NCBI RefSeq assembly: GCF_041687215.1
Contig: NZ_JAWLCI010000006.1
Coordinates: 1-64,000 of the forward strand
Source: Mariniphaga sp041687215
Lineage (GTDB): Bacteria; Bacteroidota; Bacteroidia; Bacteroidales; Prolixibacteraceae
Direction: 5' to 3'
Length of the DNA stretch: 64,000 bases
A program made the position numbers and the translations under genes. The number at the start of each line of letters is the position of its first letter. Within the stretch, counting starts at the first letter, position 1. Positions 42,357 to 49,701 of this stretch are shown piece by piece. Under the pieces are notes generated by a model, which was not told where the DNA came from, ran no database searches, and was given only the letters and a program-made list of their open reading frames with translations.

Positions 42357-42866
42357 ATGCCAAAAATAAAACTTGCAGAAAATACAATTCAGATTATTAA
42401 GGATGTTTGTGCTGAATTCCACAACAGCGAGGGCGAACTGATTAATGTTTTGCATAAGGTTCAGCACAAGCTCGGCTACTTGCCTGCTGAAGTGCAGGAA
42501 GTTATTGCCAAAGAGCTTAAAACATCAGTGGCGAAAGTTTATGGGGTGGTTACATTTTATAGCTTTTTTACCATGATTCCCAAAGGGGAATTCCCCATTT
42601 CCATTTGCATGGGAACAGCCTGCTACGTTCGTGGCGCCGAGCAGGTTTTGAGTGAATTTAAAAGACAACTAAAAGTTGAAGTGGGAGAATCAACCGACGA
42701 TGGAAAGTTTTCATTGAACTGCCTGCGTTGCGTTGGTGCTTGCGGACTTGCACCCGTGGTAATGGTAGGCGAAAAAGTCTTCGGAAGGGTGGCGCCTACC
42801 CAGGTAAAACAAATTATTGCTGAATACCGCGAGGGTTGTCCATCTGAAGTGGCAAAATCAGCTTAA
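42357..42866 (+). CDS. hydC: HydC, NuoE-like [2Fe-2S] subunit of hydrogenase
   Basis: 169 residues of NuoE type: helical N-terminus (NVLHKVQHKLGYLPAEVQ), YGVVTFYSFF near residue 62, and four cluster cysteines in CMGTACYVRGAEQV near 83 and CLRCVGACGLAPVV near 122. It completes the trimeric NAD-linked hydrogenase with HydB and HydA. In many relatives hydC comes first (C-B-A); here the order is B-A-element-C. The ATG is 60 nt downstream of the right arm of element B. A strong terminator follows. Confidence 0.93.
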   Translation: MPKIKLAENTIQIIKDVCAEFHNSEGELINVLHKVQHKLGYLPAEVQEVIAKELKTSVAKVYGVVTFYSFFTMIPKGEFPISICMGTACYVRGAEQVLSEFKRQLKVEVGESTDDGKFSLNCLRCVGACGLAPVVMVGEKVFGRVAPTQVKQIIAEYREGCPSEVAKSA

Positions 42867-42941
42867 AATTTCTGAATGTGAAATGTTGTTTGAAGTGAAC
42901 CGGTAAAAAAACTAACGTGCCGGGTTTATTTATTGGTTCAA

Positions 42942-42978
42942 AAAAAACGCCTGGTTGAATTTCAAACAGGCGTTTTTT
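42942..42978 (+). terminator. Terminator of the hydrogenase operon
   Basis: ACGCCTG (42947-42953) pairs with CAGGCGT (42967-42973), extended by A-T pairs to a 12-bp stem and followed by a T-run; it could act in both directions. Confidence 0.85.
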
Positions 42979-42985
42979 ATAGGTG

Positions 42986-43037
42986 GCGCGAATTCCGATT
43001 CGCGCATTTTATTAATTACGGCGATTCCAAATCGTCG
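42986..43037. repeat. Pair of REP-like palindromes
   Basis: 42986-43005 is a perfect 8-bp inverted repeat (GCGCGAAT, loop TCCG, ATTCGCGC). 43019-43037 forms a second stem (CGGCGATT / AATCGTCG, one G-T). Both share a CGA(A)TTCC core, as REP-type doublets do. They lie between the hydrogenase operon terminator and the convergent htpG stop. Confidence 0.45.
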
Positions 43038-43044
43038 GTTCCTG

Positions 43045-45099
43045 TTACTTTATCATCTCAACACTGCGTTTTACAAATTTGTCCAAATCGGCACCTTTAA
43101 GTATTCCGTTGGCCAGAAGAGCCAAATCAACCAATTGTTTGGCCAGCTTGTTCTGCTTGCCAAAACCGGTCAGTTTTTCCCGTTTGCTTTCTTCCAGTTT
43201 GGCCAGTTCACTGTTCATGCTGTCCAGTTTTTCTTTGTCGGCCTGAGGAACTTCTTCCTCTTTTTTACCTTCTTTTGCTTTCTCCATTTCGCTGATTTCA
43301 GCTTTTTTTGCATCAATGTCAGCCACGAGTTTTTCCAGCGCTTTGCCTAACTTTTTGTCTTTGGCTTCCACTACTTTTTTCACCAACGGATGGGCGGTAT
43401 TCACAACCAAATTCAGACTATCGGGCATATCGCCGTAAAAATTCATGCCGCCCTGGGCCGCGCTCATGTCTTTCATGCGGCGCATAAATTCGCTGCGGGT
43501 AATCACCATCGGGCTGCCGTTTTCGCCCAAATCCTGGAAATCGACTAAAAAGTTGTGGCTGTTGGTTTCAGGGCAAACGGCCTGGAAAACCGGCGAAAGT
43601 TCCTGTTTCTGTTCCCATGTAAGCTCTTCTTTTGATGAATCTTCTTTTTTGATGAGGTTTTCCACTACATCGGAATCCACACGCACAAATTGTTTGTCGG
43701 AATCTTTTTGTTCGAACCGGCTGATAATGTGCGGCGCCAAAACATCGTCGAGAACCAGCACATCGTAGCCTTTACTGCGGGCCTCTTCCACAAACGTGTA
43801 TTGTTCTTCTTTGTTGGTGGTGTAAAGGTAAACCAGTTTTTTGTCCTTGTCGGTCTGGTTGTCTTTAATCAGTTTTTCGTACTCTTCAAAAGTAAAATAT
43901 TTGTCTTCCGTGTTTTTAAAGAGGAAAAATTTCATGGCACGTTCGTAAAATTTATCGTCGGTAAGCATTCCGTATTCAATAAATATTTTCAGATCGTCCC
44001 ATTTTTTCTCGAATTCGTCGCGTTTGTCTTTGAATATTTCAGCAAGCCTGTCGGCCACTTTTTTGGATATGTGGCTGCTTATTTTTTTAACGTTCGAATC
44101 GCTTTGCAGGTAAGAACGGGAGACGTTCAGCGGAATGTCGGGCGAATCAAGAACCCCGTGCAGCAAAGTCAGAAATTCAGGTACAATTCCTTCCACCGAA
44201 TCAGTAACAAATACCTGATTGCTGTAAAGTTGAATTTTGTTTTTCTGAACCTCAAAGTTGTTTTTGATTTTCGGGAAATAAAGAATTCCGGTGAGGTTAA
44301 ACGGGTAATCTACATTCAGGTGAATGTTGAACAGCGGTTCGTCGGCCATGGGGTAGAGTCGACGATAAAAGTTTTGGTAATCTTCATCTTTCAGGTCAGC
44401 CGGCATTTTGGTCCAGGTGGGTTCGGTGTCGTTAATCTGATTGTCTTCGCCTGTGTCCATCTGCTTGCCGTCTTTCCACTCTTTTTTCTTTCCAAATAAT
44501 ACCGGAACCGGTAAAAATTTGCAATACTTTTCAAGAATTTCGGAGATTTTGTGTTCTTCCAGAAACTCTTCCGAGTCGCTGTTAATGTGCATTACAATGT
44601 CGGTTCCTACCTCGGTGCGTTCAGCATCATCAATGCTGTATTCAGGCGTGCCGTCGCAGCTCCATTCTACGGCTTTTGCTCCTTCCTGGAACGATTTGGT
44701 GATGATTTCCACTTTATTGGAAACCATAAACGAACTGTAAAATCCAAGTCCGAAATGCCCGATGATGGCGTTGGCATCCTTTTTATATTTTTCGAGAAAC
44801 TCGTTGGCGCCCGAAAAGGCAATCTGGTTGATGTACTTTTCAATCTCTTCAGCCGTCATCCCAATTCCGTTGTCGGAAACGGTAATGGTTTTGGCTTTTT
44901 TGTCCAATTTTACTTTTACTTTCAGATTGGTAACATCGCCGTTGTATTCTCCTTTCGATGCCAGCGTTTTCAACTTTTGCGTGGCATCCACCGCATTCGA
45001 CACAATTTCCCGGAGGAAAATGTCATGATCGGAATAAAGAAATTTTTTAATGATGGGGAACAGATTTTCACTGGTTACGCCAATTTTTCCTGTTTGCAT
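43045..45099 (-). CDS. htpG: Hsp90-family chaperone HtpG
   Basis: 684 residues starting at the conserved MQTGKIGVTSENLFP (ATG 45099); the open frame extends further upstream but across the promoter. GHKL ATPase domain (residues ~1-220): REIVSNAVDA, VSDNGIGM, GHFGLGFYSSFMV. Middle domain ~240-460 and C-terminal dimerisation domain; a charged Lys/Glu-rich segment near 590-625 is typical of Bacteroidota HtpG. It assists folding under heat stress. A sigma-54-like promoter and a palindrome lie upstream. Confidence 0.96.
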   Translation of the reverse strand: MQTGKIGVTSENLFPIIKKFLYSDHDIFLREIVSNAVDATQKLKTLASKGEYNGDVTNLKVKVKLDKKAKTITVSDNGIGMTAEEIEKYINQIAFSGANEFLEKYKKDANAIIGHFGLGFYSSFMVSNKVEIITKSFQEGAKAVEWSCDGTPEYSIDDAERTEVGTDIVMHINSDSEEFLEEHKISEILEKYCKFLPVPVLFGKKKEWKDGKQMDTGEDNQINDTEPTWTKMPADLKDEDYQNFYRRLYPMADEPLFNIHLNVDYPFNLTGILYFPKIKNNFEVQKNKIQLYSNQVFVTDSVEGIVPEFLTLLHGVLDSPDIPLNVSRSYLQSDSNVKKISSHISKKVADRLAEIFKDKRDEFEKKWDDLKIFIEYGMLTDDKFYERAMKFFLFKNTEDKYFTFEEYEKLIKDNQTDKDKKLVYLYTTNKEEQYTFVEEARSKGYDVLVLDDVLAPHIISRFEQKDSDKQFVRVDSDVVENLIKKEDSSKEELTWEQKQELSPVFQAVCPETNSHNFLVDFQDLGENGSPMVITRSEFMRRMKDMSAAQGGMNFYGDMPDSLNLVVNTAHPLVKKVVEAKDKKLGKALEKLVADIDAKKAEISEMEKAKEGKKEEEVPQADKEKLDSMNSELAKLEESKREKLTGFGKQNKLAKQLVDLALLANGILKGADLDKFVKRSVEMIK

Positions 45100-45145
45100 A
45101 TTTTTCTGTTTTAAATGATACTTTTTATATGTTTTGCTCCCTAAG

Positions 45146-45185
45146 GTCAAACCCTGTGCCACGCAGCATTTCTGACGATTTGTCA
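45146..45185 (-). promoter_or_regulatory. Sigma-54-like promoter and palindrome for htpG
   Basis: On the minus strand TGGCAC-AGGGT-TTGA (+ coordinates 45147-45161) matches the -24/-12 sigma-54 pattern except for the last base (GG-N10-GA instead of GC). A 13-nt palindrome TGAC-GATTT-GTCA (45173-45185) lies just upstream, where an activator could bind. Initiation about 12 nt downstream leaves about 36 nt before the ATG at 45099. Confidence 0.45.
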
Positions 45186-45198
45186 CAAATACCGGCCT

Positions 45199-45227
45199 TC
45201 ATCTGGTGACTTTCAGTCACCTGATGA
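45199..45227. repeat. 29-bp palindrome between htpG and aminotransferase
   Basis: A 13-bp arm (TCATCTGGTGACT) and its inverted copy (AGTCACCTGATGA) around TTC, with one mismatch. No T-tract, so it is not a typical terminator, and both genes point away from it. It could be an operator or a REP-like sequence. Confidence 0.5.
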
Positions 45228-45340
45228 ATCATTTCACTTTACACAGGCAAAAAAGAGATTGAAAAAACCTGATGAATTTTAGGTTGTATTCCCTTAAAAG
45301 AAGCTTATTTTGCATGCAAATTATCTCGAAGAATTCGCGT

Positions 45341-46807
45341 ATGAGCAATCTGGAAAATTATTTCGCTTCGTTCAGAAAAAATATTGTGGGGATTGAACAG
45401 GATTTTGAGTCGGCTTACGGAAAGCAAAAAATAGTTTATGGCGACTGGATTGCCAGTGGCCGGCTTTACAAGCTGATTGAAGAAAAACTTACCAATGAAT
45501 TTGGACCGTTTGTGGGCAACACCCACACCGAAACCAGCGAAACCGGTTTGCTGATGACACATGCCTATCACCGTTCACACGAAATTATTAAAAGGCATGT
45601 AAATGCCGGGCCAGATAATGTAATTATCACTGCCGGGTTTGGCATGACTTCGGTAATCAATAAGTTTCAGCGCATTTTGGGCTTAAAATATTGTGGTAGG
45701 TTATCTCACTCCAAATGTTTGCAGGAACGCGAACGACCGGTGGTTTTTATTACTCACATGGAACACCATTCCAATCAAACCTCGTGGTACGAAACCAGCG
45801 CCGAAGTGGTGATTGTGGAACCTGGCGAAGGAATGCTGGTTGAACCTGAAAACCTGCGCAAGGAACTGGAAAATTACAAGGACAGACCATTTAAAATAGG
45901 TTCATTTACAGCCTGTTCCAATGTTACCGGAGTGCGAACTCCATACAAAGAATTGGCCCGCATTATGCACGAATACGGCGGCGTTTGTTTTATCGATTTT
46001 GCCGCATCGGCGCCCTACGACGAGATTGATATGCACCCGGCAGATCCGCTGGAAAAACTTGATGCAGTGATGTTTTCACCTCACAAATTTCTGGGAGGTC
46101 CAGGTTCGTCCGGCGTTTTGGTTTTCGATGTTTCAATGTACAAAAACGAGGTGCCCGACAATCCCGGCGGCGGAACAGTGGACTGGACCAATCCGTGGGG
46201 AAAATACAAATATGTGGACGACATCGAAGCGCGTGAAGATGGCGGAACACCAGGTTTTCTGCAATCGATAAAAGCAGCGCTCGCTTTCCGGTTAAAAGAT
46301 CAGATGGGCATTGAAAATATCAGAAAACGCGAAGAGGAGTTGCTTGATCGTGCTTTTAAGGGATTGGACGAAGTGCCCGGCCTGAAAATTCTGGCCGACA
46401 ATGTACGCGACCGGCTTGGCGTGATTTCGTTTTATATTGAAGGGATTCATTATAATCTGATTGTACAGATTTTAAATGATATGTATGGCATTCAAACCCG
46501 CGGTGGGTGCGCCTGCGCCGGAACTTACGGCCATTTTTTACTGGAAGTGACCTACGAACAATCGCAGGAAATTACCGACAAAATCAACCACGGCGATTTG
46601 TCCGAAAAACCCGGTTGGGTGCGGTGGTCACTGCATCCCACAATGACCGATGCCGAGGTGGATTTGATGATTACCGCGCTGAAGAACATCGTGCAAAACA
46701 TTGACCAATACCAAAACGATTACATTTACGACAACCGCAAAAACATTTTCTGGCACAAAAACGACCCGGATGATGAGGAGTTAATGCAGAAGTGGTTTTC
46801 TTTGTAA
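45341..46807 (+). CDS. Class V aminotransferase (cysteine-desulfurase-like)
   Basis: 488 residues from ATG 45341 (MSNLENYFASF); earlier in-frame ATGs at 45272 and 45314 precede or overlap a TTATTTTG promoter-like box (45305-45312). PLP fold type I: THMEHHSNQTSWYE near residue 135, CFIDFAASAPYDE near 217 (Asp for the pyridine N), FSPHKFLGG near 250 (PLP-Lys), and RGGCACAGTYG near 387 (Cys-rich loop like SufS-type desulfurases). The exact substrate is unclear; it is longer than SufS and belongs to a Bacteroidota-typical branch. Single gene, divergent from htpG. Confidence 0.82.
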   Translation: MSNLENYFASFRKNIVGIEQDFESAYGKQKIVYGDWIASGRLYKLIEEKLTNEFGPFVGNTHTETSETGLLMTHAYHRSHEIIKRHVNAGPDNVIITAGFGMTSVINKFQRILGLKYCGRLSHSKCLQERERPVVFITHMEHHSNQTSWYETSAEVVIVEPGEGMLVEPENLRKELENYKDRPFKIGSFTACSNVTGVRTPYKELARIMHEYGGVCFIDFAASAPYDEIDMHPADPLEKLDAVMFSPHKFLGGPGSSGVLVFDVSMYKNEVPDNPGGGTVDWTNPWGKYKYVDDIEAREDGGTPGFLQSIKAALAFRLKDQMGIENIRKREEELLDRAFKGLDEVPGLKILADNVRDRLGVISFYIEGIHYNLIVQILNDMYGIQTRGGCACAGTYGHFLLEVTYEQSQEITDKINHGDLSEKPGWVRWSLHPTMTDAEVDLMITALKNIVQNIDQYQNDYIYDNRKNIFWHKNDPDDEELMQKWFSL

Positions 46808-46841
46808 TTTTAATTACTGAAATTTCTAAACACTACGAGAA

Positions 46842-47594
46842 ATGAAAAAATATAAAACCGGTTTGGTACTTAGCGGTGGCGGAACCCGCGGATTTGCTCA
46901 TCTTGGAGTAATTGCTGCCCTCTATGAAAAAGGAATACGGCCCGATGTTATTTCCGGAACCAGCGTGGGCGCCATTGTGGGCGCTTTTATTGCCAGCGGA
47001 AAAACACCCGAAGAAATTTTGAAAATTTTCAATAAAGGCTGGTTTTTCAAATACACCAACCTGCACATTCCTTTAGACGGGATGTTAAAACTGAACGGAT
47101 TGCAGGAAGTCATTCAAAAAGAAATTTCGTATAAAAACATTGAAGATTTGCCCATACCCTTTTTCATTTCGGTTTCGAACCTGAACACCGGAAAAGTGGA
47201 ATACAAAAACAGCGGTCCGCTTGACAAAACCATCCTGGCATCGTCATCTATTCCGGTGTTGTTTTCGCCGGTTTTACTGGATGGCCAAAAGTATGTGGAT
47301 GGCGGCCTGGTGGATAACATTCCGGTTGAACCCATCAAAAATGATTGCGAAAATATTGTTGCGGTTAATATTAGTCCGCTGAATCCGCGCGAAAAGTTCA
47401 AAAACCTCATTCAGATTGCCACACGCACCTTTTATATGAGCGTAAATGCCAATATGAGCGAGGTAAAAAAATATTCATCAGTTTATATTGAGCCTGAAGG
47501 AATTGATACTTACGACATCCTCAGCTTAAGTCATGCACAAGAGTTGTACGAGTTGGGTTACAATTCGTTAAAAAAACAGGAATTGCCTTTTTGA
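46842..47594 (+). CDS. Patatin-like phospholipase (RssA-type)
   Basis: 250 residues, cytoplasmic. LSGGGTRGFAHLGVI near residue 10 (oxyanion hole), GTSVGAIVG near 43 (nucleophile Ser) and DGGLVDN near 153 (catalytic Asp) form the Ser-Asp dyad of bacterial patatins, hydrolysing acyl esters of lipids. Length agrees with the YchK/RssA group. It is 34 nt after the aminotransferase and possibly co-transcribed. Confidence 0.88.
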   Translation: MKKYKTGLVLSGGGTRGFAHLGVIAALYEKGIRPDVISGTSVGAIVGAFIASGKTPEEILKIFNKGWFFKYTNLHIPLDGMLKLNGLQEVIQKEISYKNIEDLPIPFFISVSNLNTGKVEYKNSGPLDKTILASSSIPVLFSPVLLDGQKYVDGGLVDNIPVEPIKNDCENIVAVNISPLNPREKFKNLIQIATRTFYMSVNANMSEVKKYSSVYIEPEGIDTYDILSLSHAQELYELGYNSLKKQELPF

Positions 47595-47634
47595 TTTTTG
47601 GGAGACTCTGTTCGTTCATTTTGTAAAAAAGTGT

Positions 47635-47934
47635 CTATTTGTTGCCTCCTGCATCCTCATCACTTACAAGTTTTTCATCGACGAATTTTTCTCCTTCAAT
47701 AATTTTTTTCTCCACTTTACCAATTCTGTCTTTTTCATCTTTTGTCCGGATTTTTTCAATTATCCAGTTTAATGGCGGAAAATAAGTTGCCAGTAAAAAC
47801 AAACTGGCAATCAGAAAAATATATCCCAGTGGAATAAAGGGAATAAACATAAAAAATGAGCCCAGGATCAACAGAATTAAACCGGCAACCAAACGGATAT
47901 ATTTTTTATGTTCAGAATTAATTTTCAAACTCAT
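47635..47934 (-). CDS. Small two-helix membrane protein
   Basis: 99 residues. Two adjacent hydrophobic segments (~16-50: LVAGLILLILGSFFMF, LGYIFLIASLFLLATYF) separated by a short Pro-rich turn (IPFIP), then a charged C-terminal tail with many Lys/Glu. The PFIPLGY turn resembles small PGPGW-like membrane proteins, but I do not recognise the family with certainty. Convergent with the patatin gene; no operon partner. Confidence 0.6.
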   Translation of the reverse strand: MSLKINSEHKKYIRLVAGLILLILGSFFMFIPFIPLGYIFLIASLFLLATYFPPLNWIIEKIRTKDEKDRIGKVEKKIIEGEKFVDEKLVSDEDAGGNK

Positions 47935-48379
47935 ATTTTTTTGTTGAAAGACAATTTATGTGTTAAAAAATCCAATGTTGTGCCAATGTTCTCCGGCTAA
48001 AAAAATAATTATGGAAGTTCATTGAATTACAAAGTATTGGGTAGTGCACATTGTTAAAACCCGAAAAAGAATTTTGTCCATCAAATTCCACAGGTTTGTA
48101 GAAAATGCGTGCTCGTCTAAATGCAAATTAGCAAAAAAAGAGGTCGCAAATAAAATCAATAATTACAATTATTTGTTCGAAATGAATTGAGGTATTGAGC
48201 CTGATTTACGGTCTGTTGGTCCACTGATTTGGATTGGTTTAAGTTTATATTAGAACAGGAAACGTGGGAACAAAAAGCAAATGAGATGGAAAGCATTGTG
48301 GCTGAAAAAAAATAAACTGCCACGGTTAAATGGCTTTTCCCTGCATTTTGGTTAGTTTTGGGGCGAAAAAAAACAAAAA
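47935..48379. other. 445-nt region without a convincing gene
   Basis: A TAGTTTTG box (48353-48360) near its right end is the likely -7 element of the B3/4 gene. A short + frame ending at a TAA at 48312-48314 reads DWFKFILEQETWEQKANEME and looks protein-like, but is preceded by a stop about 35 codons back, and could be a decayed gene tail. Nothing else is recognised. Confidence 0.3.
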
Positions 48380-49042
48380 ATGATACCTGTTTCCGTTTCA
48401 GAAGAATTAAAAATCCTTGTGCCGGATGTTACCCTTTCATGCATCGAATGTGATGTGGTGGTAATGGAAGATAATAAAGCATTATGGGCTGAAACAGAGG
48501 AAAAGACAAACAACCTGGCTGCATCACTCAAGGTGGAAGATATCAGCCGGTTGCCCGCCATTGCAACCTCGCGGCGCGGGTATAAAGCCTGCGGAAAGGA
48601 CCCGGCCAGGTACAGGTTATCGGCTGAAGCACTGCTGCGGCGAGTGGTTCAGGGAAAAGGATTGTATCATGTGAACAATGTAGTTGATTTGCTGAACCTG
48701 GTGTCCGTTTCCACCGGTTTTTCCATTGGCGGTTACGATGTCGAAAAAATTGAAGATGAAGCCGTTTTTGGGATTGGACTTGAAAACGAACTCTACGAAG
48801 GCATTGGCCGTGGCGAACTGAACATCGAATCGCTGCCGGTTTTTCGCGACAAACTGGGGCCTTTTGGAACGCCTACCAGCGATTCGGTGCGCACTTCAGT
48901 AACCCGGAATACAAAACGTTTTTTGATGATAATCATTGATTTTGGAGCTTTAACCGAACTGGAAGATGCCACGGAATTGGCGGTGAACCTGTTGAAAAAA
49001 TATGCAGGTGCTACAAATATGGAAATTAAGGAATTAAGATAG
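48380..49042 (+). CDS. B3/4 domain protein (PheT-like editing domain)
   Basis: 220 residues. The body matches the stand-alone B3/B4 domain related to the beta subunit of phenylalanyl-tRNA synthetase: TSRRGYKACGKDPARYRLSA near residue 62, YHVNNVVDLLNLVSVSTG near 95 and a DKLGPFGTPTSDSVRT block near 155. In PheRS this domain deacylates mischarged tRNA; free-standing versions are thought to act on tRNA or amino acids, but function here is unproven. It is directly adjacent to the acyltransferase gene (0-nt gap) and shares its transcript. Confidence 0.85.
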   Translation: MIPVSVSEELKILVPDVTLSCIECDVVVMEDNKALWAETEEKTNNLAASLKVEDISRLPAIATSRRGYKACGKDPARYRLSAEALLRRVVQGKGLYHVNNVVDLLNLVSVSTGFSIGGYDVEKIEDEAVFGIGLENELYEGIGRGELNIESLPVFRDKLGPFGTPTSDSVRTSVTRNTKRFLMIIIDFGALTELEDATELAVNLLKKYAGATNMEIKELR

Positions 49043-49594
49043 ATGAAAAAAATTAGTGCGTTTTTACTGAAGCTGCTGGGCTGGAAAGTTGAAGGATCTG
49101 TGGCGCCCGAGCCCAAATGTATCATCATTGGTGTGCCGCATACCAGTTCATGGGATTTTGTAATTTCCTACCTGTTTTACGCTTCACTTGGCGGAAAAGC
49201 CAGTATTCTGGTAAAGAAAGAGTTTTTTTTCTGGCCTGCCGGCTGGTTTGTCCGGAAAATGGGCGGCGTTCCTATTGACCGATCTAAGGGGGCCAACGTA
49301 ATTCGTCAAGCCGTGCACCTGTTTAATTCCATGGACCACCTGCATCTGGCCATGACACCCGAGGGAACGCGGAAACGGGTGGTTCGCTGGAAAGCCGGAT
49401 TCCACTCCATTGCCAAACTGGCCAATGTGCCGGTTTACCTGGGCAGCTTCGACTGGGGCCGCAAAGTGATTTCCATCGGCGAAAAATTTGAACTCACCGA
49501 CGATGCCCAGGCCGACATCCGACGTATGAAAGATTACTACCGCGAAAAAGGTATTCAGGGAAAATTCCCGGAAAATTTTACTACGGAATATTAG
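49043..49594 (+). CDS. PlsC-like 1-acylglycerophosphate acyltransferase
   Basis: 183 residues. VPHTSSWDF near residue 31 contains the H-x4-D acyltransferase motif; GGVPIDRSKGANV near 74 and PEGTRKRV near 108 are motifs III-like. No clear membrane anchor beyond the N-terminal amphipathic stretch. It probably acylates a glycerolipid or other lipid. The ATG follows the B3/4 stop without a gap. Confidence 0.85.
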   Translation: MKKISAFLLKLLGWKVEGSVAPEPKCIIIGVPHTSSWDFVISYLFYASLGGKASILVKKEFFFWPAGWFVRKMGGVPIDRSKGANVIRQAVHLFNSMDHLHLAMTPEGTRKRVVRWKAGFHSIAKLANVPVYLGSFDWGRKVISIGEKFELTDDAQADIRRMKDYYREKGIQGKFPENFTTEY

Positions 49595-49617
49595 TTTTTA
49601 TCCTGTTTTTAATTGGC

Positions 49618-49701
49618 AGAAGCCGGAAGCAGGAAAAAATACCTTTTTCTCAACTTCCAGCTTCATGCTTCCGTCCGCTGACTTCCCACTTCCCACTTCC
49701 T
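49618..49701. repeat. Heptamer array with inverted arms, no gene
   Basis: Right part 49653-49701 consists of seven successive 7-nt units in perfect register (ACTTCCA, GCTTCAT, GCTTCCG, TCCGCTG, ACTTCCC, ACTTCCC, ACTTCCT), ending at the creD stop codon. Left part 49618-49638 is AGAAGCC, GGAAGCA, GGAAAAA. The two parts are inverted relatives (GAAGC, 2 nt, GAAGC on one strand against its complement on the other). Same architecture as elements A-C, but without a four-helix-bundle gene. Confidence 0.5.

Noticed and set aside
43690..44499. Long open frame (269 codons) on the + strand opposite htpG
   Set aside because: Composition is a hydrophobic/Phe-rich shadow of the charged HtpG coding strand; no homology recognised, no start signals.
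45100..45186. N-terminal extension of HtpG
   Set aside because: The 29 extra residues are encoded across the promoter-like region; the conserved Hsp90 start is at 45099.
48224..48314. Short + frame ending in MESIVAEKK
   Set aside because: Under 35 codons, no ATG at its head, no recognised family; kept only as a possible gene remnant.
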